From positions 1 through 36,436 of the forward strand of contig CACYRM010000034.1 of NCBI GenBank assembly GCA_902776845.1: a stretch of DNA of 36,436 nt, read 5' to 3'. The stretch comes from Oscillospiraceae bacterium (GTDB taxonomy: Bacteria; Bacillota; Clostridia; Saccharofermentanales; Saccharofermentanaceae). Below are positions 6,742-13,989 of this stretch, one piece after another. The position numbers and the translations under genes are program-made. Below the pieces are notes generated by a model. It made no database searches. It had not been told where the DNA came from and was given only the letters and a program-made list of their open reading frames with translations. Each line of letters starts with the position of its first letter. Within the stretch, counting starts at the first letter, position 1.

Positions 6742-7801
6742 TTATATTGAATATGGAGATAAAGTTGCTTTTCATCCCGGTTATTATATTAAGGAAATAA
6801 TCGATGAAAGCGGTCTGACACAGGCTGATTTTGCTCGCCGTCTTGGAACGACGCCCAAAAATATAAGTGTTCTTATAAAAGGAGATCAGGCCTTATCTGT
6901 AGATATTGCCAATAAACTCTCCCGCATGCTCGGAACGTCAATATCTTATTGGATGAACCTGCAACTGGCTTACGATGAACTGAATGCTGAATTTATGCGT
7001 TTGCAGGACCTTGAGAAAGAACGTGAAACTTTCAAAATGATTGATTACGGATATTTCCGTGATAATATGGGTTTCCCGGACCTGCCTAGAAAAGTTGATG
7101 AACAGATTGACAGAGTAAGGAAATTCCTTGAAGTAGCATCGCTTACAGTTCTGGAAGAGAAAGATCTTGCTGTTGATTTTCGAAGCTATAAAGAGGATTT
7201 ATCACGTTCAAATATTATTAATTCTAATGTTATGCTCCAAATTGCCATCAATGAGACACTTGAAGCTAAGATTCCTCAGTATGATAAGAAAAAGTTTGAG
7301 AATTGCTTGGATTATGTGTTACAGCTGACCAAGAAGCATGATGCGTTTTTGCCGGAGACTAAAGAAGTGCTTGGTGAAGCAGGGGTATACCTGGCGGTTC
7401 TTCCCAATATGAAGAATTCAGGAATAAGCGGAGCCACTAAGAGAGTAAATGGTAAAGTAATGATCTTTGTTAATGACAGAAGACATTACGAAGATACATT
7501 CTGGTTTACGCTGTTTCATGAGATCGGTCATGTCTTAAACGGCAATTTAGGTGCAACTTCAGAGAGAGAAGCTGAAGCCGATGAATTTGCCAGGAGGAAA
7601 CTGATACCTGAGGATAAGTATATCGACTTTGTTGCAAATTGTGATTCTTTTAATGAGAGGAATATCAAAAAGTTTGCTGATTCAATAGATCGTGATCCCG
7701 GAATAGTCCTAGGCCGTTTGTTGATTGAACACAAAGTAGCATATTCTGATATTAGGTTATGTAATAGGCTAAGACATACGTTTGAGTATATTAAATTATG
7801 A
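6734..7801 (+). CDS. higA: HigA-like antitoxin fused to ImmA/IrrE (M78) peptidase
   Basis: 355 residues. Residues about 15-75 are an XRE-type helix-turn-helix in the HigA arrangement (FHPGYYIKEII, GLTQADFARRLGTTPKNIS, LSRMLGTSISYWMNLQ). The C-terminal part holds a zinc metallopeptidase motif of the ImmA/IrrE family, HEIGH at residues 262-266, followed by EREAEADEFA supplying a third ligand. Such proteins neutralise the toxin and repress the operon; the peptidase may regulate antitoxin or repressor stability. The ATG at 6734 is preferred because AAGAGGTGAG precedes it at about the right distance; a GTG at 6725 is too close. It overlaps higB by 8 bases. Confidence 0.85.
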   Translation: MSNYIEYGDKVAFHPGYYIKEIIDESGLTQADFARRLGTTPKNISVLIKGDQALSVDIANKLSRMLGTSISYWMNLQLAYDELNAEFMRLQDLEKERETFKMIDYGYFRDNMGFPDLPRKVDEQIDRVRKFLEVASLTVLEEKDLAVDFRSYKEDLSRSNIINSNVMLQIAINETLEAKIPQYDKKKFENCLDYVLQLTKKHDAFLPETKEVLGEAGVYLAVLPNMKNSGISGATKRVNGKVMIFVNDRRHYEDTFWFTLFHEIGHVLNGNLGATSEREAEADEFARRKLIPEDKYIDFVANCDSFNERNIKKFADSIDRDPGIVLGRLLIEHKVAYSDIRLCNRLRHTFEYIKL

Positions 7802-7882
7802 TTTATCCACATAAAACGTTCACTTTTCTAGCCCTAACTATATAGCATATCCGCCTTTTTCCGCTTGATTGAAAAGAGCCGT

Positions 7883-7888
7883 TATAAT
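7883..7888 (+). promoter_or_regulatory. -10 box, probable glyA promoter
   Basis: A perfect TATAAT lies 45 bases before the glyA start. No good -35 is present at the normal distance (TTGATT at 7865 leaves only 12 bp). No riboswitch-like leader fits in the remaining space before the AAGGAGG at 7916-7922. Confidence 0.4.
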
Positions 7889-7932
7889 AGAATATGGTGC
7901 GTTGATTTATAGTCCAAGGAGGATTTTCATAT

Positions 7933-9174
7933 ATGTACGACCACATAAAGGCTGAGGATTCTGAAGTCTATTCCGCAATAATGCAGGAGATAGGACGTCA
8001 AAGGAATAAGATCGAGCTAATCGCATCCGAGAATATGGTATCTGAGGCAGTTCTTGAAGCCGCAGGTTCACCGCTTACAAATAAGTATGCCGAGGGTTAC
8101 CCGGGAAAGCGTTATTACGGCGGATGTGAGTATGTGGATATAGTAGAGCAGCTCGCTATCGACAGAGCTAAGCAGCTTTTCGGCGCAGAGCACGTTAACG
8201 TACAGCCTCATTCAGGCGCTCAGGCTAATACGGCAGTTTACTTTGCAATCCTTGAGCCCGGCGATACTATCCTCGGACTTGACCTCTCACACGGCGGTCA
8301 CTTAACACACGGCATGAAGATCAACGTTTCCGGAAGAACATATCATTCCGAGTTCTATCAGGTAGACGAGAAGACACAGATGCTCGACTATGAGGCAATC
8401 AGAGCCAAGGCTCTCGAGTGCAAGCCGAAGGTAATCGTAGCAGGCGCTTCAGCATATCCGAGGATCATCGATTTCAAGAAGTTCAGGGAGATCGCTGATG
8501 AAGTAGGCGCATACCTCTTTGTAGATATGGCTCACATCGCTGGCCTCGTTGCAGCAGGACTTCACCCGAATCCGGTTCCGTATGCTGACTTCGTTACAAC
8601 TACTACACATAAGACCCTCAGAGGACCCCGCGGCGGTATCATAATGTGCAAAGAGGAATATGCGAAGAAGATCAATTCCGCAGTATTCCCAGGCCAGCAG
8701 GGCGGTCCTCTCATGCACATCATCGCTGCAAAGGCTGTTGCTTTCAAGGAAGCTCTTTCACCTGAGTTCAGAGCTTATGCCGAGCAGATCGTAAAGAACG
8801 CAAAGGCTATGAGCGAGGCTCTCCTTGCAAGAGGCGTTAACCTTGTCTCCGGCGGTACAGACAACCACCTCATGCTCATCGACCTGAGAGGCACAGGCGT
8901 TACAGGCGCTATGCTCCAGGAGCGTCTTGATGATGTAAACATCACAGCTAACAAGAATACAATTCCGTTCGATCCCGAGAAGCCGACAGTTACATCAGGC
9001 GTACGTGTAGGTACACCTGCCGCAACAGCAAGAGGCTTCAAGGAAGAGGACTTCATTGAAGTTGCAAACATCATTGCTGACTGCATTTTCGACTACGAAG
9101 CTAAGAAGGAAGATTCTATCAGAAGAGTCAAGGCTCTTACTGATAAGTATCCCGTATATCCGGATATCGTTTGA
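7933..9174 (+). CDS. glyA: Serine hydroxymethyltransferase
   Basis: 413 residues, the normal length. It interconverts serine and glycine with tetrahydrofolate, using pyridoxal phosphate, and supplies one-carbon units in the cytoplasm. Recognisable family blocks are [20 protein letters not shown] near the N-terminus, the substrate region [20 protein letters not shown], the [11 protein letters not shown] block and [14 protein letters not shown], in which the PLP-binding lysine is K227. A strong Shine-Dalgarno (AAGGAGG) precedes the ATG. The gene stands alone with its own -10 box upstream, and codon use shifts here to the GC-richer style of the core genes compared with the accessory block before it. 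Confidence 0.97.
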   Translation: MYDHIKAEDSEVYSAIMQEIGRQRNKIELIASENMVSEAVLEAAGSPLTNKYAEGYPGKRYYGGCEYVDIVEQLAIDRAKQLFGAEHVNVQPHSGAQANTAVYFAILEPGDTILGLDLSHGGHLTHGMKINVSGRTYHSEFYQVDEKTQMLDYEAIRAKALECKPKVIVAGASAYPRIIDFKKFREIADEVGAYLFVDMAHIAGLVAAGLHPNPVPYADFVTTTTHKTLRGPRGGIIMCKEEYAKKINSAVFPGQQGGPLMHIIAAKAVAFKEALSPEFRAYAEQIVKNAKAMSEALLARGVNLVSGGTDNHLMLIDLRGTGVTGAMLQERLDDVNITANKNTIPFDPEKPTVTSGVRVGTPAATARGFKEEDFIEVANIIADCIFDYEAKKEDSIRRVKALTDKYPVYPDIV

Positions 9175-9214
9175 TAACTCCGGATCAGGCTTAAAAGCTT
9201 AATTAACCGGACTT

Positions 9215-9976
9215 ATGGAAGATAAAAGACCGCTTGCTTACAGAATGTCTCCTCAGACTCTGGATGAGTATGCGGGGCAGGAGCATATTATCGGTGAAGG
9301 TAAGATGCTCAGACGGATGATCGAGGCAGACAGACTGTCTTCGATCATTTTGTTCGGTCCGCCCGGAGTCGGGAAAACGGCTCTCGCGCGCGTTATCGCC
9401 AACACCACGAAGTCCAGGTTCGAACAACTGAATGCTGTAACGGCGGGCGTTTCCGATATCAAAAAGATAGTATCCGATGCTTCCAATCCTATCCTGTCGG
9501 AAGGCCGTAAAACGGTGCTCTTTATCGATGAGATCCACAGGTTCAACAAGCTCCAGCAGGATGCCCTTCTTCCTTTTGTGGAGGACGGGACTGTCGTGCT
9601 GATTGGCGCCACCACGGAAAATCCTTTCTTTGAAGTTAATAAGGCTCTTGTTTCAAGATCGACCGTCTGCCAGCTCAAACCCCTTGAAGCCAAAGATATC
9701 GTTAAGGTGCTCAAAAACGCTCTCAACGACAAGGAGAGAGGCTTCGGTTCGATGGATGTTAAGATCTCTGACGAGACGCTCCTAAAGATCGCTGAGACCT
9801 CCAATGGTGACGCCAGAACGTCCCTGAACAGCATAGAACTCGCCGTTATCACGACACCGCCTTCTCCTGACGGCTCGATAGTTATCACCGATGAGGTTAT
9901 GAAGGAATGCATACAGACGAAGACTGTGCTTTTCGATAAGGACGGGCGCCATGATCAAGTCCATGAGAGGCTCTGA
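9215..9976 (+). pseudogene. rarA: RarA/MgsA recombination ATPase, N-terminal part (frameshifted)
   Basis: AAA+ ATPase of the RarA (MgsA/YrvN) family, which acts at stalled replication forks. The start PLAYRMSPQTLDEYAGQEH, Walker A GPPGVGKT (residues 48-55), Walker B LFIDEIHRF and the sensor-1 block IGATTENPFFEVN are all present. The frame goes wrong right after LFDKDGR-H near 9949: the family continues with about 7 residues (pattern YDxISAF) and then IKSMRGSDPN, but here those residues are missing and IKSMRGSDPN appears in the +1 frame. This implies a deletion of about 20 nt. The remaining tail of this ORF (DQVHERL) is out-of-frame. Could be a real mutation or an assembly error. Confidence 0.8.
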
Positions 9977-10505
9977 TCCAAATGCCGCTGTGCTTTATCT
10001 GGCACGTGCGCTGGCAGCAGGCGAGGACATCGAATTCCTTGCCAGAAGGATAATGATATGCGCTTCAGAAGATGTCGGTATGGCTAACCCCAATGCGCTT
10101 CTTGTGGCAGTCGCCGCATATGAATGCGCAAGGGCGGTGGGGATGCCTGAAGCGAGGATTCCCTTGGCTGAGGCGGCAATTATGGTTGCAACGTCGCCCA
10201 AATCCAACGCTTCCTATCTGGCTATAGGCAATGCCTTGAGAGACGTTAACAACACTGATACTGGTGTGGTTCCCATGCATCTTAGGAACGCTCCCGCAAA
10301 GGGCATGGAGAATCTCGGTTATTCTGTCGGATATAAGTATCCCCATGACTTCCCGGGACATATCACGGAGCAGCAGTACATGACCGACAAGACGCTCGGC
10401 AAGAAGTACTATGTGCCGACAGATATCGGTTATGAGCGCAAGGTCGCTGAATACCTTGATTATGTGAAGAAAGTCATCGAACAGGAGCGGAACGGAAATG
10501 CGTAA
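9951..10505 (+). pseudogene. rarA: RarA/MgsA C-terminal part (downstream of frameshift)
   Basis: 184 residues matching the C-terminal half of RarA: IKSMRGSDPNAAVLYLARAL, ARRIMICASEDVGMANP, GMPEARIPLAEAAIMVATSP and KSNASYLAIGNA, the helical oligomerisation and clamp-loader-like region. It overlaps the N-terminal ORF by 26 bases in another frame. An ATG happens to lie at the junction, but no ribosome binding site precedes it, so separate translation would depend on reinitiation or coupling. The end overlaps the next lipoprotein start by 8 bases. Sequence after the junction is well conserved, which suggests that the lesion is recent or an artefact. Confidence 0.8.
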
Positions 10506-11037
10506 GATACTTGCTTTGATCGCCGTTATAACTGCAGGTGTTCTCATTCTTACGGCCTGCTCGAAAAATAAAAATACCGCACTAAGCCTTACGGTTGAGC
10601 CGCCCGTGACCATTGAACAGGTTAATTCTGACAGCAATTCGGTCGCGAGGGCATACCTTGAGTCGCTGCTTTTCGGCAACAAGGAGATGTTCTCAAAGTG
10701 CTATCCTGAAGGCTTTCTTGAAGCCCTTTCAAGCTCTTCCGGAACTGATGTTTATGATGCATACAGGGAAGCGATGAAGATCAACGCATCTCTTGTCGGT
10801 ACGGCCGATGCAGGTTACAGGGATTACACGATAGAGAACGGGTTTGACCCTGCTTTAATAAAATCCCGTATCTCGCATGTCACGGGATTAGAGTATTCTG
10901 ATATCGGCCAGATAAGAAGCCAGAAGATCACTGCATGCTTTACAAACGGCACCGATACGGTCAATTCTGATTTCCAGTTCATCGTTTACGAAGTTGACGG
11001 CTTCTGGTATATGCTGGAGATGGATATTAGCGAGTAA
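10498..11037 (+). CDS. Small lipoprotein with NTF2-like appearance
   Basis: 179 residues. A signal peptide (KILALIAVITAGVLI) ends in the lipobox LTAC, so the cysteine near residue 21 should be lipidated and the protein held on the outside of the membrane. The mature part starts with VARAYLESLLFGNKEMFSKC and ends with FIVYEVDGFWYMLEMD, a pattern seen in short extracytoplasmic domains of the DUF4878/NTF2-like kind. Similar AxAYxxSL starts occur in the lipoproteins at 21.2 and 22.6 kb. Function unknown. The ATG overlaps the end of rarA by 8 bases, and dtd follows after 12 bases, so it belongs to the rarA-dtd transcription unit. Confidence 0.7.
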   Translation: MRKILALIAVITAGVLILTACSKNKNTALSLTVEPPVTIEQVNSDSNSVARAYLESLLFGNKEMFSKCYPEGFLEALSSSSGTDVYDAYREAMKINASLVGTADAGYRDYTIENGFDPALIKSRISHVTGLEYSDIGQIRSQKITACFTNGTDTVNSDFQFIVYEVDGFWYMLEMDISE

Positions 11038-11049
11038 GGGGGTAACGGC

Positions 11050-11496
11050 ATGAGATTCTGCATTCAGGTGGTAAAAGAGGCTTCGGTCGATATTGACGGC
11101 AGCAGGGTGTCGGAGATCGGTCCGGGCATGCTCGTACTGGCAGGTGTCGGAAAGGAAGACAATGAAGCCGTTGCTGACAAGATGATCGCAAAGCTCCTTA
11201 AAATGCGTATCTTTTCCGATGAGAACGGCAAGACAAATCTCAGCATTGCCGATATTGACGGCGAGATCCTTCTTGTATCACAGTTCACTTTATATGCTGA
11301 CTGCAGGCACGGCAACAGACCGTCATTTACTGACAGCATGGGTCCTCAGAGAGCTGAGGAGCTCTATAACTATATTGCCGATTCCATAAGACCACAGGTA
11401 AGAAAGCTCGGGTTAGGGGTCTTCGGCGCTGATATGCAGGTAAGTCTTATAAACGACGGGCCTTTCACCGTAATCCTTGATTCTGAGGACATTTAA
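11050..11496 (+). CDS. dtd: D-aminoacyl-tRNA deacylase
   Basis: 148 residues, normal for DTD. The enzyme hydrolyses D-amino acids (classically D-Tyr) from mischarged tRNAs and so protects translation in the cytoplasm. The two hallmark motifs are present: SQFTLYAD (the SQxT catalytic signature, about residue 78) and a C-terminal NDGPFT (GP cis-proline motif, about residue 136). The N-terminus MRFCIQVVKEASVDIDG also fits. It follows the lipoprotein gene by 12 bases, with a GGGGGTAAC-type ribosome site. About 130 bases separate it from clpX. Confidence 0.95.
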   Translation: MRFCIQVVKEASVDIDGSRVSEIGPGMLVLAGVGKEDNEAVADKMIAKLLKMRIFSDENGKTNLSIADIDGEILLVSQFTLYADCRHGNRPSFTDSMGPQRAEELYNYIADSIRPQVRKLGLGVFGADMQVSLINDGPFTVILDSEDI

Positions 11497-11559
11497 GGCT
11501 TTATTGCCGGGATTTACGCCAAATTTATCACCGTTTTGAAATATAAATAAATTTATTAT

Positions 11560-11587
11560 TTGTTAAAATGACAGGTAGTGATAAAAT
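11560..11587 (+). promoter_or_regulatory. Promoter of clpX
   Basis: TTGTTA (11560-11565), 16 bp spacer, then TAAAAT (11582-11587) preceded by TG one base upstream, i.e. an extended -10. The position, about 38 bases before the ATG, fits a dedicated clpX promoter with a short leader. Confidence 0.55.
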
Positions 11588-11625
11588 ATCATGACTAAAA
11601 ATATCTGTCTTTTAGGAGATCTTTA

Positions 11626-12951
11626 ATGGCTAATTCTAAGAACGGCGGCTACGGCGGTGATTCAAGAGAGGTTTTAAGCTGCTCTTTCTGCGGCAAATCC
11701 GAATATGAGGTTCCGAGACTTTTTTCGGGCGTTAACTGCTATATCTGCATTGACTGTATAAGAACTGCCTACGGCATCGTAGCTGAGGAGGAGAAGGTCA
11801 GCAAGAAGCGCAAGATGCGCTCTATCAAGCCCAAGAAGCTTGTTACTCCCCATGAGATCAAGGAGAAGCTCGATTGGTATGTAATAGGACAGGATGAAGC
11901 GAAGATCGCTCTTTCCGTTGCTGTTTACAACCACTATAAGAGAGTCTATTCCGATCTTCCGCAGGATGATACGGAGATATCCAAGAGTAATATCCTTCTG
12001 CTCGGACCTACCGGTTCAGGCAAGACGCTCCTTGCCCAGACTCTTGCGAAAATACTCAATGTTCCTTTCGCCGTTGCAGATGCCACAAGCCTTACACAGG
12101 CCGGCTACGTCGGTGAGGACGTCGAGAATATCCTGTTAAAGCTCATTATCGCCGCAGATTACGATATTGAGAGAGCCCAGACAGGTATCGTATATATCGA
12201 TGAGATCGACAAGATCACAAAGAAGAGCGAGAACGTATCGATCACCCGTGACGTAAGCGGCGAAGGTGTACAGCAGGCGCTCCTTAAGATCCTTGAGAGC
12301 ACGATCGCCAATGTTCCGCCCAAGGGTGGAAGAAAGCATCCCAATGAGGAGTGCATCAAGATCGACACGACGAATATCCTTTTCATCGTTGGCGGCGCTT
12401 TCGATGGCCTCGATGAGATAATCGCACAGAGAGTAGAGCAGAAGCAGTACGGCTTCGGAGCTGAGGTCCAGTCCAAGAAGGACCGTAACAGCGGCTTCTA
12501 TTTCCATGACGTTAAGCCCGACGACCTTATGAAATTCGGTCTTATCCCTGAGTTTATCGGACGTCTTCCTGTTACTGTCGCTTTGGATAAGCTCGACAGC
12601 CAGGCACTCGTCAAGGTCCTCACTGAACCCAAGAACGCCATTATCAAGCAGTATCAGAAGATGCTCAAGATGGATGACGTTGACCTTATTTTCGAGGAAG
12701 ATGCCATCAAGGCAATCGCAGATAAGGCTATCGAGCAGAATACGGGCGCGAGAGGCCTTAGAGCCATTATCGAAGAGTCCATGAGAGATGTAATGTTCAA
12801 TATCCCTTCAGAGAAGGATGTTAAGGAATGCATCATCAAGAAGGAGACTATCGTCGAGGGCAAGCAGCCTGTTCTTATCTACAAGAACGGCACGCAGGAG
12901 CAGGGCTTCAGCGAATCCAATGTCAACGGCGCTGCTTTAGGTGTCAGCTGA
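11626..12951 (+). CDS. clpX: ATP-dependent Clp protease ATP-binding subunit ClpX
   Basis: 441 residues. ClpX is a hexameric unfoldase that feeds substrates to ClpP. The N-terminal zinc-binding domain has four cysteines, CSFCGKS (about residue 20) and CYICIDCI (about residue 39). The AAA+ domain has Walker A GPTGSGKT (residues 127-134), Walker [10 protein letters not shown], the pore loop region GYVGEDVE and the ClpP-contact IGF-type loop, here QYGFGAE-like in a region that is less easily assigned. FIGRLPV and [10 protein letters not shown] are family blocks. No clpP or tig is adjacent, although these often accompany clpX. It has its own promoter. Confidence 0.96.
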   Translation: MANSKNGGYGGDSREVLSCSFCGKSEYEVPRLFSGVNCYICIDCIRTAYGIVAEEEKVSKKRKMRSIKPKKLVTPHEIKEKLDWYVIGQDEAKIALSVAVYNHYKRVYSDLPQDDTEISKSNILLLGPTGSGKTLLAQTLAKILNVPFAVADATSLTQAGYVGEDVENILLKLIIAADYDIERAQTGIVYIDEIDKITKKSENVSITRDVSGEGVQQALLKILESTIANVPPKGGRKHPNEECIKIDTTNILFIVGGAFDGLDEIIAQRVEQKQYGFGAEVQSKKDRNSGFYFHDVKPDDLMKFGLIPEFIGRLPVTVALDKLDSQALVKVLTEPKNAIIKQYQKMLKMDDVDLIFEEDAIKAIADKAIEQNTGARGLRAIIEESMRDVMFNIPSEKDVKECIIKKETIVEGKQPVLIYKNGTQEQGFSESNVNGAALGVS

Positions 12952-12962
12952 TTAGCGTTAAC

Positions 12963-12971
12963 TGATATAAT
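12963..12971 (+). promoter_or_regulatory. Extended -10, probable promoter of the ROK kinase gene
   Basis: TGATATAAT: a perfect TATAAT (12966-12971) with the TG of an extended -10. No convincing -35 is found, but extended -10 promoters can work without one. It lies 41 bases before the start codon, which has AAGGAGGAC upstream. Confidence 0.45.
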
Positions 12972-13011
12972 TTTATATTTTTTTATTTGCGAAAAAAGGA
13001 GGACATGAGCT

Positions 13012-13968
13012 ATGGCAGGATCTTATAATCTTTGTTTGGATATCGGCGGAACCAAGGTGCTTGGTGTGGTCTTTAACTCCAAGAAAGAAGTAGTCTACAG
13101 ACTTAAGAAGAAGACTAAGGCCGGCGGAGAATCATCCGCAAACGTTGAGGAAGTCATCATCAGCGTGGTGAAAGAGCTCATCAGTGCCTCCGGAATAAAG
13201 AAGAGCGACATTCATGCAATCGCGGCAGGCGCTCCCGGTGTCATCAATCAGGAGACCGGCGTTGTTCTTTTCTCACCCAATCTTCCGTGGAGGAACTACA
13301 ACATCAGAAAGCCTATCGAGGATGAGTTCGGCTGTCCTTTCTATATTGGCAACGATGTTAACGTGGGCGTTCTTGGCGAGTATAAGTACGGCGCCGCTAA
13401 AGGCTATAAGAACGTTGTAGGTCTTTTTGTCGGAACGGGTATGGGCGGAGGACTTATCCTTAACGGCGAGCTTTTCACGGGCAATAAGTTCAAGGCTGCC
13501 GAGTACGGACATATGATCCTCGATCCCGAGGGACCTTTGTGCAACTGCGGCCAGAGAGGCTGCCTTGAGGCTTTCTCGAGCAAGCAGGGTATGTCGGCAT
13601 ATATCAGACAGCAGGTCTCAAGAGGCAGGACATCTTCAATGGCAGAGGCTGTCAAGGACGGCGTATTCAAGTCCAAGGTGCTTAAGAATGCCCTGGCTGA
13701 AGGTGATGCAGTCGCATGTGAAGCCGTTGACCGAGCATGTCACTATCTTGCAGTCGCTTCAGGCAATCTGGTCAACACATTCAGTCCTGACGTGGTCGTG
13801 TACGGCGGCGGCGTGATCGAAGCCGTGGGTGACATATTCATGGAGAAGATCCTGGCGGAAGTTGACAGATACTGCATGCCTTCCATCAGGGAAACAGTTG
13901 AATTCAAGAAAGCAGCTCTGGGTGACGATTCAATACTCTACGGCGCGCTTTCCATGATAAAGAAGTAA
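13012..13968 (+). CDS. glk: ROK family glucokinase
   Basis: 318 residues, typical of ROK sugar kinases. The enzyme phosphorylates glucose with ATP to glucose-6-phosphate. The phosphate-binding motif CLDIGGTKVLG is at the N-terminus. The sugar-site blocks PNLPWRNYNI and GNDVNVGVLGEY and the nucleotide site VGTGMGGGLI follow. The zinc motif of the family is complete: GH near residue 168 and CNCGQRGCLEA. Absence of an N-terminal DNA-binding domain separates it from ROK repressors such as NagC or XylR. The substrate could also be another hexose. valS begins 21 bases downstream. Confidence 0.88.
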   Translation: MAGSYNLCLDIGGTKVLGVVFNSKKEVVYRLKKKTKAGGESSANVEEVIISVVKELISASGIKKSDIHAIAAGAPGVINQETGVVLFSPNLPWRNYNIRKPIEDEFGCPFYIGNDVNVGVLGEYKYGAAKGYKNVVGLFVGTGMGGGLILNGELFTGNKFKAAEYGHMILDPEGPLCNCGQRGCLEAFSSKQGMSAYIRQQVSRGRTSSMAEAVKDGVFKSKVLKNALAEGDAVACEAVDRACHYLAVASGNLVNTFSPDVVVYGGGVIEAVGDIFMEKILAEVDRYCMPSIRETVEFKKAALGDDSILYGALSMIKK

Positions 13969-13989
13969 GAGAGGATTTCAGATTTAGTT

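Noticed and set aside
7802..7932. Riboswitch upstream of glyA
   Set aside because: Only about 40 bases lie between the -10 box and the start codon, too short for a folate or glycine riboswitch, and no conserved core was recognised.
9253..9912. 219-residue minus-strand ORF opposite rarA
   Set aside because: Ser/Leu/Thr-rich antisense of a conserved gene, with no recognisable domain or ribosome site.
9949..9976. Programmed frameshifting or separate translation of the two rarA parts
   Set aside because: No slippery heptamer or stimulatory structure is visible, and about 7 conserved residues are missing, which frameshifting cannot restore.
10065..10682. 205-residue minus-strand ORF opposite rarA 3' end and the lipoprotein gene
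   Set aside because: It crosses two real genes in antisense and has no family features.
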